Source: Auanema rhodensis (taxonomy: Eukaryota; Nematoda; Chromadorea; Rhabditida; Rhabditidae). Taken from it: DNA of 64,000 bases. The stretch covers positions 186,001 through 250,000 of the forward strand of contig CAXKVF010000076.1 in NCBI GenBank assembly GCA_964057225.1, given 5' to 3'. This document shows positions 14,700-25,689 of this stretch, piece after piece (the first letter of the stretch is position 1; the number at the start of each line of letters is the position of its first letter). Below the pieces are notes generated by a model. The model saw only the letters and a program-made list of their open reading frames with translations. It was not told where the DNA came from and ran no database searches. The position numbers and the translations under genes are program-made.

Positions 14700-15960
14700 T
14701 TTAGACTAATATGGACATGGGGAATCTAATTTTGAAAACCGCATCTCTTTATCTTTCACGTGAAGCGAGTTACATACCAAGTGCACATCACGTGTACATT
14801 TAATTAGCATAAATTAAAGTTCACGTAAATTTCAAAGTCATGGTTACCATGCACCAATATCAATAAAAATTTGTTTTTAGACTAATATGGACATGGGGGA
14901 TCTAATTTTGAAAACCGCATCTCTTTATCTTTCACGTGAAGCGAGTTACATACCAAGTGCACATCACGTGTACATTTAATTAGCATAAATTAAAGTTCAC
15001 GTAAATTTCAAAGTCATGGTTACCATGAACCAATATCAATAAAAATTTGTTTTTAGACTAATATGGACATGGGGAATCTAATTTTGAAAACCGCATCTCT
15101 TTATCTTTCACGTGAAGCGAGTTACATACCAAGTGCACATCACGTGTACATTTAATTAGCATAAATTAAAGTTCACGTAAATTTCAAAGTCATGGTTACC
15201 ATGAACCAATATCAATAAAAATTTGTTTTTAGACTAATATGGACATGGGGAATCTAATTTTGAAAACCGCATCTCTTTATCTTTCACGTGAAGCGAGTTA
15301 CATACCAAGTGCACATCACGTGTACATTTAATTAGCATAAATTAAAGTTCACGTAAATTTCAAAGTCATGGTTACCATGCACCAATATCAATAAAAATTT
15401 GTTTTTAGACTAATATGGACATGGGGGATCTAATTTTGAAAACCGCATCTCTTTATCTTTCACGTGAAGCGAGTTACATACCAAGTGCACATCACGTGTA
15501 CATTTAATTAGCATAAATTAAAGTTCACGTAAATTTCAAAGTCATGGTTACCATGAACCAATATCAATAAAAATTTGTTTTTAGACTAATATGGACATGG
15601 GGAATCTAATTTTGAAAACCGCATCTCTTTATCTTTCACGTGAAGCGAGTTACATACCAAGTGCACATCACGTGTACATTTAATTAGCATAAATTAAAGT
15701 TCACGTAAATTTCAAAGTCATGGTTACCATGAACCAATATCAATAAAAATTTGTTTTTAGACTAATATGGACATGGGGAATCTAATTTTGAAAACCGCAT
15801 CTCTTTATCTTTCACGTGAAGCGAGTTACATACCAAGTGCACATCACGTGTACATTTAATTAGCATAAATTAAAGTTCACGTAAATTTCAAAGTCATGGT
15901 TACCATGCACCAATATCAATAAAAATTTGTTTTTAGACTAATATGGACATGGGGGATCTA
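14700..15960 (-). repeat. 3-monomer (528-bp) higher-order repeat
   Basis: The variant ATGGGGGATC recurs at about 14896, 15424 and 15952, exactly 528 bp (three monomers) apart. Within each block the order of CATGAACC, CATGAACC and CATGCACC monomer types is the same. Confidence 0.75.
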
Positions 15961-18540
15961 ATTTTGAAAACCGCATCTCTTTATCTTTCACGTGAAGCGA
16001 GTTACATACCAAGTGCACATCACGTGTACATTTAATTAGCATAAATTAAAGTTCACGTAAATTTCAAAGTCATGGTTACCATGCACCAATATCAATAAAA
16101 ATTTGTTTTTAGACTAATATGGACATGGGGAATCTAATTTTGAAAACCGCATCTCTTTATCTTTCACGTGAAGCGAGTTACATACCAAGTGCACATCACG
16201 TGTACATTTAATTAGCATAAATTAAAGTTCACGTAAATTTCAAAGTCATGGTTACCATGCACCAATATCAATAAAAATTTGTTTTTAGACTAATATGGAC
16301 ATGGGGAATCTAATTTTGAAAACCGCATCTCTTTATCTTTCACGTGAACCGAGTTACATACCAAGTGCACATCACGTGTACATTTAATTAGCATAAATTA
16401 AAGTTCACGTAAATTTCAAAGTCATGGTTACCATGCACCAATATCAATAAAAATTTGTTTTTAGACTAATATGGACATGGGGAATCTAATTTTGAAAACC
16501 GCATCTCTTTATCTTTCACGTGAAGCGAGTTACATACCAAGTGCACATCACGTGTACATTTAATTAGCATAAATTAAAGTTCACGTAAATTTCAAAGTCA
16601 TGGTTACCATGCACCAATATCAATAAAAATTTGTTTTTAGACTAATATGGACATGGGGAATCTAATTTTGAAAACCGCATCTCTTTATCTTTCACGTGAA
16701 GCGAGTTACATACCAAGTGCACATCACGTGTACATTTAATTAGCATCATGGTTACCATGAACCAATATCAATAAAAATTTGTTTTTAGACTAATATGGAC
16801 ATGGGGAATTTAATTTTGAAAACCGCATCTCTTTATCTTTCACGTGAAGCGAGTTACATACCAAGTGCACATCACGTGTACATTTAATTAGCATAAATTA
16901 AAGTTCACGTAAATTTCAAAGTCATGGTTACCATGAACCAATATCAATAAAAATTTGTTTTTAGACTAATATGGACATGGGGAATCTAATTTTGAAAACC
17001 GCATCTCTTTATCTTTCACGTGAAGCGAGTTACATACCAAGTGCACATCACGTGTACATTTAATTAGCATAAATTAAAGTTCACGTAAATTTCAAAGTCG
17101 TGGTTACCATGCACCAATATCAATAAAAATTCGTTTTTAGACTAATATGGACATGGGGAATCTAATTTTGAAAACCGCATCTCTTTATCTTTCACGTGAA
17201 GCGAGTTACATACCAAGTGCACATCACGTGTACATTTAATTAGCATAAATTAAAGTTCACGTAAATTTCAAAGTCATGGTTACCATGCACCAATATCAAT
17301 AAAAATTTGTTTTTAGACTAATATGGACATGGGGGATCTAATTTTGAAAACCGCATCTCTTTATCTTTCACGTGAAGCGAGTTACATACCAAGTGCACAT
17401 CACGTGTACATTTAATTAGCATAAATTAAAGTTCACGTAAATTTCAAAGTCATGGTTACCATGCACCAATATCAATAAAAATTTGTTTTTAGACTAATAT
17501 GGACATGGGGAATCTAATTTTGAAAACCGCATCTCTTTATCTTTCACGTGAAGCGAGTTACATACCAAGTGCACATCACGTGTACATTTAATTAGCATAA
17601 ATTAAAGTTCACGTAAATTTCAAAGTCATGGTTACCATGCACCAATATCAATAAAAATTTGTTTTTAGACTAATATGGACATGGGGAATCTAATTTTGAA
17701 AACCGCATCTCTTTATCTTTCACGTGAACCGAGTTACATACCAAGTGCACATCACGTGTACATTTAATTAGCATAAATTAAAGTTCACGTAAATTTCAAA
17801 GTCATGGTTACCATGCACCAATATCAATAAAAATTTGTTTTTAGACTAATATGGACATGGGGAATCTAATTTTGAAAACCGCATCTCTTTATCTTTCACG
17901 TGAAGCGAGTTACATACCAAGTGCACATCACGTGTACATTTAATTAGCATAAATTAAAGTTCACGTAAATTTCAAAGTCATGGTTACCATGCACCAATAT
18001 CAATAAAAATTTGTTTTTAGACTAATATGGACATGGGGAATCTAATTTTGAAAACCGCATCTCTTTATCTTTCACGTGAAGCGAGTTACATACCAAGTGC
18101 ACATCACGTGTACATTTAATTAGCATCATGGTTACCATGAACCAATATCAATAAAAATTTGTTTTTAGACTAATATGGACATGGGGAATTTAATTTTGAA
18201 AACCGCATCTCTTTATCTTTCACGTGAAGCGAGTTACATACCAAGTGCACATCACGTGTACATTTAATTAGCATAAATTAAAGTTCACGTAAATTTCAAA
18301 GTCATGGTTACCATGAACCAATATCAATAAAAATTTGTTTTTAGACTAATATGGACATGGGGAATCTAATTTTGAAAACCGCATCTCTTTATCTTTCACG
18401 TGAAGCGAGTTACATACCAAGTGCACATCACGTGTACATTTAATTAGCATAAATTAAAGTTCACGTAAATTTCAAAGTCGTGGTTACCATGCACCAATAT
18501 CAATAAAAATTCGTTTTTAGACTAATATGGACATGGGGAA
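15781..18540 (-). repeat. 1380-bp higher-order repeat, two apparently identical copies
   Basis: Bases 15781-17160 and 17161-18540 match at every line I compared. The unit is eight monomers, one of which carries a 28-bp deletion (ATTAGCAT joined directly to CATGGTTACC at about 16746 and 18126), so 8 x 176 - 28 = 1380. Other shared markers are CACGTGAACC, GGGGAATTTAATT, AAAGTCGTGG and AAATTCG. Divergence begins on both sides at CATGCACC versus CATGAACC differences. Confidence 0.92.
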
Positions 18541-21264
18541 TCTAATTTTGAAAACCGCATCTCTTTATCTTTCACGTGAAGCGAGTTACATACCAAGTGC
18601 ACATCACGTGTACATTTAATTAGCATAAATTAAAGTTCACGTAAATTTCAAAGTCATGGTTACCATGAACCAATATCAATAAAAATTTGTTTTTAGACTA
18701 ATATGGACATGGGGAATCTAATTTTGAAAACCGCATCTCTTTATCTTTCACGTAAAGCGAGTTACATACCAAGTGCACATCACGTGTACATTTAATTAGC
18801 ATAAATTAAAGTTCACGTAAATTTCAAAGTCATGGTTACCATGCACCAATATCAATAAAAATTTGTTTTTAGACTAATATGGACATGGGGAATCTAATTT
18901 TGAAAACCGCATCTCTTTATCTTTCACGTGAAGCGAGTTACATACCAAGTGCACATCACGTGTACATTTAATTAGCATAAATTAAAGTTCACGTAAATTT
19001 CAAAGTCATGGTTACCATGAACCAATATCAATAAAAATTTGTTTTTAGACTAATATGGACATGGGGAATCTAATTTTGAAAACCGCATCTCTTTATCTTT
19101 CACGTGAAGCGAGTTACATACCAAGTGCACATCACGTGTACATTTAATTAGCATAAATTAAAGTTCACGTAAATTTCAAAGTCGTGGTTACCATGCACCA
19201 ATATCAATAAAAATTTGTTTTTAGACTAATATGGACATGGGGAATCTAATTTTGAAAACCGCATCTCTTTATCTTTCACGTGAAGCGAGTTACATACCAA
19301 GTGCACATCACGTGTACATTTAATTAGCATAAATTAAAGTTCACGTAAATTTCAAAGTCATGGTTACCATGCACCAATATCAATAAAAATTTGTTTTTAG
19401 ACTAATATGGACATGGGGAATCTAATTTTGAAAACCGCATCTCTTTATCTTTCACGTGAAGCGAGTTACATACCAAGTGCACATCACGTGTACATTTAAT
19501 TAGCATAAATTAAAGTTCACGTAAATTTCAAAGTCATGGTTACCATGCACCAATATCAATAAAAATTTGTTTTTAGACTAATATGGACATGGGGAATCTA
19601 ATTTTGAAAACCGCATCTCTTTATCTTTCACGTGAAGCGAGTTACATACCAAGTGCACATCACGTGTACATTTAATTAGCATAAATTAAAGTTCACGTAA
19701 ATTTCAAAGTCATGGTTACCATGAACCAATATCAATAAAAATTTGTTTTTAGACTAATATGGACATGGGGAATCTAATTTTGAAAACCGCATCTCTTTAT
19801 CTTTCACGTGAAGCGAGTTACATACCAAGTACACATCACGTGTACATTTAATTAGCATAAATTAAAGTTCACGTAAATTTCAAAGTCATGGTTACCATGC
19901 ACCAATATCAATAAAAATTTGTTTTTAGACTAATATGGACATGGGGAATCTAATTTTGAAAACCGCATCTCTTTATCTTTCACGTAAAGCGAGTTACATA
20001 CCAAGTGCACATCACGTGTACATTTAATTAGCATAAATTAAAGTTCACGTAAATTTCAAAGTCATGGTTACCATGCACCAATATCAATAAAAATTTGTTT
20101 TTAGACTAATATGGACATGGGGGATCTAATTTTGAAAACCGCATCTCTTTATCTTTCACGTGAAGCGAGTTACATACCAAGTGCACATCACGTGTACATT
20201 TAATTAGCATAAATTAAAGTTCACGTAAATTTCAAAGTCATGGTTACCATGCACCAATATCAATAAAAATTTGTTTTTAGACTAATATGGACATGGGGAA
20301 TCTAATTTTGAAAACCGCATCTCTTTATCTTTCACGTGAAGCGAGTTACATACCAAGTGCACATCACGTGTACATTTAATTAGCATAAATTAAAGTTCAC
20401 GTAAATTTCAAAGTCATGGTTACCATGAACCAATATCAATAAAAATTTGTTTTTAGACTAATATGGACATGGGGAATCTAATTTTGAAAACCGCATCTCT
20501 TTATCTTTCACGTGAAGCGAGTTACATACCAAGTGCACATCACGTGTACATTTAATTAGCATAAATTAAAGTTCACGTAAATTTCAAAGTCGTGGTTACC
20601 ATGCACCAATATCAATAAAAATTTGTTTTTAGACTAATATGGACATGGGGAATCTAATTTTGAAAACCGCATCTCTTTATCTTTCACGTGAAGCGAGTTA
20701 CATACCAAGTGCACATCACGTGTACATTTAATTAGCATAAATTAAAGTTCACGTAAATTTCAAAGTCATGGTTACCATGCACCAATATCAATAAAAATTT
20801 GTTTTTAGACTAATATGGACATGGGGAATCTAATTTTGAAAACCGCATCTCTTTATCTTTCACGTGAAACGAGTTACATACCAAGTGCACATCACGTGTA
20901 CATTTAATTAGCATAAATTAAAGTTCACGTAAATTTCAAAGTCATGGTTACCATGCACCAATATCAATAAAAATTTGTTTTTAGACTAATATGGACATGG
21001 GGAATCTAATTTTGAAAACCGCATCTCTTTATCTTTCACGTGAAGCGAGTTACATACCAAGTACACATCACGTGTACATTTAATTAGCATAAATTAAAGT
21101 TCACGTAAATTTCAAAGTCATGGTTACCATGCACCAATATCAATAAAAATTTGTTTTTAGACTAATATGGACATGGGGAATCTAATTTTGAAAACCGCAT
21201 CTCTTTATCTTTCACGTGAAGCGAGTTACATACCAAGTGCACATCACGTGTACATTTAATTAGC

Positions 21265-21272
<8 letters not shown>
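21265..21272. repeat. Target-site duplication of LINE-1, left copy
   Basis: The eight bases ATAAATTA end the left satellite flank and are repeated at 26275-26282, where the same monomer resumes. This is the expected signature of target-primed insertion. The A/T-rich sequence leaves a base or two of uncertainty at the edges. Confidence 0.85.

Positions 21273-21298
<26 letters not shown>
21270..21298 (-). repeat. (AAAT)n 3' tail of LINE-1
   Basis: On the plus strand ATTT is repeated about seven times directly against the satellite flank, so the sense strand ends in an AAAT microsatellite instead of plain poly(A). Short tandem 3' tails are common in several non-LTR clades and arise during target-primed reverse transcription. 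Confidence 0.85.
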
Positions 21299-21791
21299 CG
21301 TTCTATATCACAGATTCTTGATAATCAAAAGCTTATTGTGAACGTAGGTATACTGCGAAAAAGCATCTTACAATATGAACTGGGGAAAGTAAATTAAAAA
21401 TTACAATCAGAAAAATTAGAAAAAGGATGAAAGTGGTAAATAGTTGTATAATAGAATAGACTAGAATACAAGAAATATAACAAAACGATATTGAAGCATA
21501 TGAGATTCTATTACTATTTCTCAGCAGTTTGTGAAAACAAAAACAGATTATGTTCAGCAAAGTTTGATGAACTGACTCTTTAAATATAGCTGATCAGGTG
21601 CGGTGGAACTCAGAAATGAGTCAAGCCCGTTCTAATAGCAAAGAGAAAAACTGTTACTCATTGCTACGACTGATGTTGATACAGTATAGATGACAGTAGC
21701 AGTCTGGCAGAAAAAAAAAGTAAGAAAAGAACCTTGTATGTTAATTGAAAAGAAAACGATGATACAGATTAAAAAAAAAAAAAAATAATGG
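21273..21791 (-). other. 3' UTR of LINE-1
   Basis: This 519-bp stretch lies between the ORF2 stop and the tail and has no gene. It holds a run of 15 T in the sense strand (A on plus, 21771-21785) just after the stop. It also holds a block shared with LINE-2 (21596-21633). A second short similarity lies against the tail: sense CTGTGATATAG here versus CTGTGGTATTG in LINE-2. A small open frame at 21333-21560 shows no coding features and is probably chance. Confidence 0.75.
21596..21633 (-). promoter_or_regulatory. Conserved 3' UTR block shared by both LINEs (candidate RT recognition element)
   Basis: In sense orientation it reads AGAACGGGCTTGAC, then 14 bases, then CACCGCACCT. LINE-2 has the same two strings 17 bases apart. 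In LINE-1 the spacer can form a short hairpin: ACTCA and TGAGT separated by TTTC. Conservation between families that differ elsewhere in their UTRs suggests function. Recognition of the 3' UTR by the element's own RT is known for several LINEs; assigning that role here is inference. Confidence 0.55.
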
Positions 21792-24608
21792 TCACGATAA
21801 AATATGAGACAAGATATGTTTCCGGAAAGAATGTTTTGTACGAAGGCTGACTATGGCTTCAGGAAGAGAGTTCCATAGATTTACAGTTCTGTATTCAATT
21901 CCATTCCTTGTTTCTGTCCTCCATAGAGTAGGATGAGCTAGATTCCATTGGTGTCTGCGCAGAGAATTCAGATTCTTGATAATGAAAAAAGATTGTGAGT
22001 TTCCTGTGGCTTCTATTGTTATATGAGCAAAATAGAACAATAGATCAGAAAGAACCCTCCTAGTTATCAGATCTTCAGTTTCAAGATAAGATAGCTGATC
22101 TTTGTAAGTTAGGTCAAGACCGGCTCGGCCAAAGATTGCTTTAAAAAACTTTTTCTGAACTTTTTCTATTCGTTGTTTGCCTGCAATGTTCTGTGGTGAC
22201 CAGATAACTGATCCATATTCAAGTATGGGTCGGACGTAACAGCTGAAAAGTTTGAACAATAATTTAGGACATTTAGAGTAGAAACAACGGAGAATAGTTC
22301 GGCATTTGACGGCCGCAATACTACAAATTGAATTAATGTGTTTTTCGAAAGACAAGTTATTTTCCGTCCAAATACCCAGATCTTTGTATGCAGATACTAT
22401 AGAGAGAGATGAATCGCCAAAAGTGAAATTATTAATGTTGTGATAATTAGATGATTTGTTAGAGACAATCATTACTTTAGATTTTTCGGTGTTGACTTTC
22501 ATTTTGTTATCATGACACCATTTGTAAAGAGAATTAAGAGCATTTTGAAGGCTCTCAGGGTTACAACTATGAAGTTTTAGATCATCAGCATATAAAATGG
22601 GATGAACATCGGATGTGAATAAGGAAGTTATGTCGTTTATGTAAAACAGAAACAGTAGAGGGCCAAGAACCGTTCCTTGAGGAACCCCACATGTAAGACT
22701 AACAGGGTCGGATAGACTTTTGTTGATGAGTACAGAGTAAGAACGGTTTTGGATAAAAGATCCAAGAAAATTAAGAAGAGACCCACGAATTCCAATAGAT
22801 TTCAATTTTGCAAAGAGAATGGAGTGATCAATGAGATCGAATGCTTTTGAGAAATCAATAAACGCAACAAAAACTGTATTTTTATCATCAATAAGTGATC
22901 TCCATTTGATATGGCTGGAAACAAGGGCTGTTACAGTGCTGCGTTTAGGAAGAAAAGCGTGCTGAACATTGGAAATGCTGCCCGAGGATACACCAAAATG
23001 AAGAAGGGGAGATCGAATAAGTCGTTCAAAGACTTTAGATAAACTTGGGGTTAGTGAGATTGGACGGTAATTAGAAGGATCAGAAGGGTTGCCTTTCTTG
23101 AAAACCGGACGTATCCAAGCTGTTTTCCAGTCAGGAGGACAAGAAGAAGAAACAAGGAGGTTATGAAAAATAAACGAGAGAGGATTGCAGAGGGTGCCTG
23201 CACATTGTTTGAGAAAGTAGTACGGAATTCCATCCGGAGAAGTAGATGCGCGCGAAGGAAGGTGAGAAAGAATGTTGAAAACCTTTTCAGGGGAGATGTC
23301 GATGAAGTCAATGACTGATGGAGAGTAATTGAGAAGATGAGAGTAAGTGGAAGATGAAGAGGGTTTGACAGCAAAGACGGAGGAAAAAATTTCAGCTTTG
23401 TCTACGTCAGAGAAAACCAAAGTTTCGTTGATTTGTAGAGTAGGGATATCAGAAGAGTCTTTACCAAGTCGTTCGCGACAGAATTGAAAAAATGCTTTTG
23501 AATTGTTGGTAGAAGCTATGTTGTTTTCATCAATGGCAGATTTGAGTTTGATGAGTTTATCTAAGGTGACAGATAGCTTTTTGCGAAGAAGCTCATCCTG
23601 AGCGAAAAGAGAGTTGCTTAACCGGTTAACACGATTGTTAAGTTTCTGAATGTCACGATCAAGTTTTTTTCTTTTCTTTGCCTTTTTGAATGGGACACAG
23701 CTTTGAATTATTGATTGGACAATTGCAATAAACTTAGAATAGGAAGTTATAGCGTTTAGACCACATAATTCAGTAGCGAAGTCAATGCCAGCTAAAAGGC
23801 TATTTATTTTACCATAATCGGCCGAGAAAAAGTTACGACTAGAAAAAGAGGAAGAGAGAGAAGAGGGCCTGGAAGTAGCAACTTTGTTGATTTGAGCAAA
23901 TGTGAGAGGATCCAAAATAATGTTAAAGAAAACCGAGTAATGATCAGATTGGCCAAGAGGGCTATTGCGAGAAATGTTCTCTACACAGTGAACACTGTTG
24001 GTGATAATGTAATCCAAGATGTTTTTACCTCTGGTTGGGAAAGTAACTAATTGACTGGATGAAGACTGTTGAAGAAAGTTGAGAATAGATGAAGTAGAGG
24101 GGGAACTGCTTGACGAATGGATGAGATCCCAGTCAATGTGAGGGAAATTAAGATCGCCTGTTAAGAAAAACCTGCGGTTCGAGATAAGAGTTTGAAATTC
24201 GGTTAGAAAAAAAAGAAAGTCAGAGTGCTGAGATGATGGAGAACGATAGCAGATTGAGAAAACGACGTCAGAAGGTATAATGAGAACATTGAGGTATTGA
24301 ACAGTTGATTGAGAAGGAGAGCATGAGAGAAGACGACTATTAATGTGTTTTTTAATATAGAGGAGGACTCCTCCTCCTCGAGAAGTTGATCTGTCATCAC
24401 GGAAAATGCAGTAAGAATCTCTCAAAGGAAGGGAGCTAGAGTTGAAATCAGGAAACAGCCAGGTCTCAGATATAGCAATAATGTCTGGACTGAGAGTCGA
24501 ATGAACAATTGGTATTAAGTGTAATTTATTGACAATAGATCGTGCGTTATAACAAGAGACTGTAATTTTACTACATGCAGCAGTAGAGATTGTTGATTGG
24601 AAATTAAC
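21792..24608 (-). CDS. LINE-1 ORF2: AP-type endonuclease plus reverse transcriptase
   Basis: This is the enzyme of the element: it nicks target DNA and copies the element RNA onto the nick. Numbering from a TTG at 24671, the endonuclease spans about 36-250, with YNARS (41-45), SETW with its catalytic Glu (68-71), RGGG (98-101), GDLN (172-175) and SDH (242-244). The RT spans about 515-800, with FIDFSKAFD (Asp606), GVPQGTVLGP (662-671) and the YADD catalytic motif (694-697). A C-terminal region with WNSLP follows. There is no RNase H and no CCHC knuckle. The frame is open from 24752 to the stop at 21792, yet the first ATG codon is residue 724, past YADD, so no AUG start can give an active enzyme. 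I therefore place entry at 24608, after a predicted +1 slip at the end of ORF1 (938 residues added). Initiation at a non-AUG codon is the alternative. Confidence 0.93.
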   Translation of the reverse strand, partial: VNFQSTISTAACSKITVSCYNARSIVNKLHLIPIVHSTLSPDIIAISETWLFPDFNSSSLPLRDSYCIFRDDRSTSRGGGVLLYIKKHINSRLLSCSPSQSTVQYLNVLIIPSDVVFSICYRSPSSQHSDFLFFLTEFQTLISNRRFFLTGDLNFPHIDWDLIHSSSSSPSTSSILNFLQQSSSSQLVTFPTRGKNILDYIITNSVHCVENISRNSPLGQSDHYSVFFNIILDPLTFAQINKVATSRPSSLSSSFSSRNFFSADYGKINSLLAGIDFATELCGLNAITSYSKFIAIVQSIIQSCVPFKKAKKRKKLDRDIQKLNNRVNRLSNSLFAQDELLRKKLSVTLDKLIKLKSAIDENNIASTNNSKAFFQFCRERLGKDSSDIPTLQINETLVFSDVDKAEIFSSVFAVKPSSSSTYSHLLNYSPSVIDFIDISPEKVFNILSHLPSRASTSPDGIPYYFLKQCAGTLCNPLSFIFHNLLVSSSCPPDWKTAWIRPVFKKGNPSDPSNYRPISLTPSLSKVFERLIRSPLLHFGVSSGSISNVQHAFLPKRSTVTALVSSHIKWRSLIDDKNTVFVAFIDFSKAFDLIDHSILFAKLKSIGIRGSLLNFLGSFIQNRSYSVLINKSLSDPVSLTCGVPQGTVLGPLLFLFYINDITSLFTSDVHPILYADDLKLHSCNPESLQNALNSLYKWCHDNKMKVNTEKSKVMIVSNKSSNYHNINNFTFGDSSLSIVSAYKDLGIWTENNLSFEKHINSICSIAAVKCRTILRCFYSKCPKLLFKLFSCYVRPILEYGSVIWSPQNIAGKQRIEKVQKKFFKAIFGRAGLDLTYKDQLSYLETEDLITRRVLSDLLFYFAHITIEATGNSQSFFIIKNLNSLRRHQWNLAHPTLWRTETRNGIEYRTVNLWNSLPEAIVSLRTKHSFRKHILSHILS

Positions 24609-24615
24609 GAAAGGA
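24604..24615 (-). promoter_or_regulatory. Predicted +1 ribosomal frameshift site, LINE-1
   Basis: In sense orientation ORF1 ends TCC TTT CGT TAA. Slipping one base forward on TTT pairs the Phe tRNA with TTC and continues GTT AAT into ORF2. The TCC TTT CGT string matches the known +1 shift site of influenza A segment 3, where a slow CGU in the A site promotes slippage. LINE-2 has TTT CGT TAA at the same place. The sequence match and frame relation are seen directly; use of the site is inference. Confidence 0.6.
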
Positions 24616-25683
24616 TGTTTGGCTGGGCAGATTGGACGGGGAATTAGGCAAAGTAGATGTATTTCTAACAATGTTAGCAGTAGGATCTGGAACAGATTTA
24701 GCTCGGCGAGAAGGGTTTTTTCTTCTTCTTTGGCTGCTACATCTTTCTTTGTTTATTGGAGCGGGCTGTCCCTTAGTTATAGGCCGGCCTCTTCTACCAG
24801 ATTTAGACGGGGGACTAGAATCAAGGTCATGCGTAAAAATAGGCATGTCAGACATTGGAGCAATGCATGAATTGGTAGTTTCAGAGTCCAAGCCTGTAGG
24901 GGAAACAACATATTTAGCACTGGATGTGTCTTTTGGGGCAGTGCCTGTGTTGGTGAGTCTACGAGGTACTTTTATAAGCTTTAGATCTCGAACAAGAAAA
25001 ATGAATTCAGTGTCGTCAGAGTTTTTGCTTTTGGCTTCGTCACGAAGCCGTTTTTCTAGTTCCACCTCAAAGGGTAGATAATCACGACGAACAAATGTTT
25101 TGGATAGTGAGTTGGAAATTTTAGGTTTGTGAGATCTTATAGCTGCTATAACAGTATCTCGAATACTGACCGAAGGACACGTTATGATAAGTGGACCAGG
25201 GGACCCTGATTTGAGGGTGCAGCGAGTAACGAATATGTGATTGGAATTGAGTAAAGAAATAAGACTAGTATCACTGCAGCTATCAAAAACAAGTTTGAGA
25301 AGAGAACGGGCATCGCTAGGCAGATCAGGTGACGTGACTGGAACCCGGAACCAGAGAGCTCTCAAGGAACGGTGAGCAAATTTAGATTCTTCTAACCTAA
25401 TTTTATTCACTTCAGTTATAACAGTATTTGAACACGGAAGTGTAGGCAATATGCAAGCACTTTCGTTACCCATGAAAGCAGTGAACTTATTTTCTAAAGC
25501 GTTGAGTCTTGAGTTGAACTCAGTTTCAATTACTTTCAAACGAGATTCATGCAATGCGATACAGTTTTTGATACTATGCAGGTCGCTTTTGATTTCTAGA
25601 GAAAAACTTGAGAAAGTGGAATGAAGAGATTCCGTGAGAGATTTCAGAGAAGCAGTAAGAAACTCGGGAGTGACTGTAGACAT
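24604..25683 (-). CDS. LINE-1 ORF1: RNA-binding/chaperone-type protein, 359 aa
   Basis: This is the probable structural partner that coats the element RNA. The start chosen is ATG at 25683 (MSTVTPEF); the frame stays open further upstream, but that part is only translated polypyrimidine tract (Phe/Leu/Ser runs). Residues about 5-70 look like an amphipathic coiled coil. Residues about 100-240 form a globular domain with WFRVPV (111-116), FVTR (151-154), SGSPGPLIITCPS (159-171) and FVRRDYLPFEVELEKRLRDE (197-216), ending VRDLKLIKV (231-239). LINE-2 ORF1 conserves this domain; it resembles the RRM-like region of other LINE ORF1 proteins, though I cannot assign the family firmly. The C-terminal tail is basic and contains GRRGRP (297-302), an AT-hook-like core. 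No CCHC zinc knuckle is present. ORF1 ends inside the ORF2 frame, +1 to it. Confidence 0.88.
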   Translation of the reverse strand: MSTVTPEFLTASLKSLTESLHSTFSSFSLEIKSDLHSIKNCIALHESRLKVIETEFNSRLNALENKFTAFMGNESACILPTLPCSNTVITEVNKIRLEESKFAHRSLRALWFRVPVTSPDLPSDARSLLKLVFDSCSDTSLISLLNSNHIFVTRCTLKSGSPGPLIITCPSVSIRDTVIAAIRSHKPKISNSLSKTFVRRDYLPFEVELEKRLRDEAKSKNSDDTEFIFLVRDLKLIKVPRRLTNTGTAPKDTSSAKYVVSPTGLDSETTNSCIAPMSDMPIFTHDLDSSPPSKSGRRGRPITKGQPAPINKERCSSQRRRKNPSRRAKSVPDPTANIVRNTSTLPNSPSNLPSQTSFR

Positions 25684-25689
25684 AATGAC

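Larger units (their letters stand above)
5049..21272 (-). repeat. 176-bp satellite array, reverse orientation (about 92 monomers)
   Basis: These are the same monomers as at 1-5029 but reverse-complemented, reading TTTTGAAAACCGCATCTC then TTCACGTGAAGCGAG and so on. The period is 176 bp with very few length changes. Variant monomers recur in blocks: TCACTTGAAG plus GTAAAATTC followed by a TTTTGGAAACC/CTTTTACG/GTGAAC monomer appears near 5256, 6840, 10184, 11592 and 14056, always spaced by whole monomers. The array is cut at 21272 by the insertion of LINE-1, and the interrupted monomer continues at 26275. Confidence 0.97.

Noticed and set aside
1-21272. CRISPR-like regular repeats
   Set aside because: The whole 176-bp unit repeats with no unique spacers, and the context is eukaryotic satellite.
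24604-24671. ORF2 of LINE-1 starting at TTG 24671, or stop-restart (TAATG) coupling
   Set aside because: TTG starts are not usual for eukaryotic genes, and there is no ATG overlapping the ORF1 stop in either element; the +1 slip explains both elements better.
24619-25081. Plus-strand open frames opposite LINE-1 ORF1
   Set aside because: They are antisense shadows of ORF1 with no recognisable domains and end with it.
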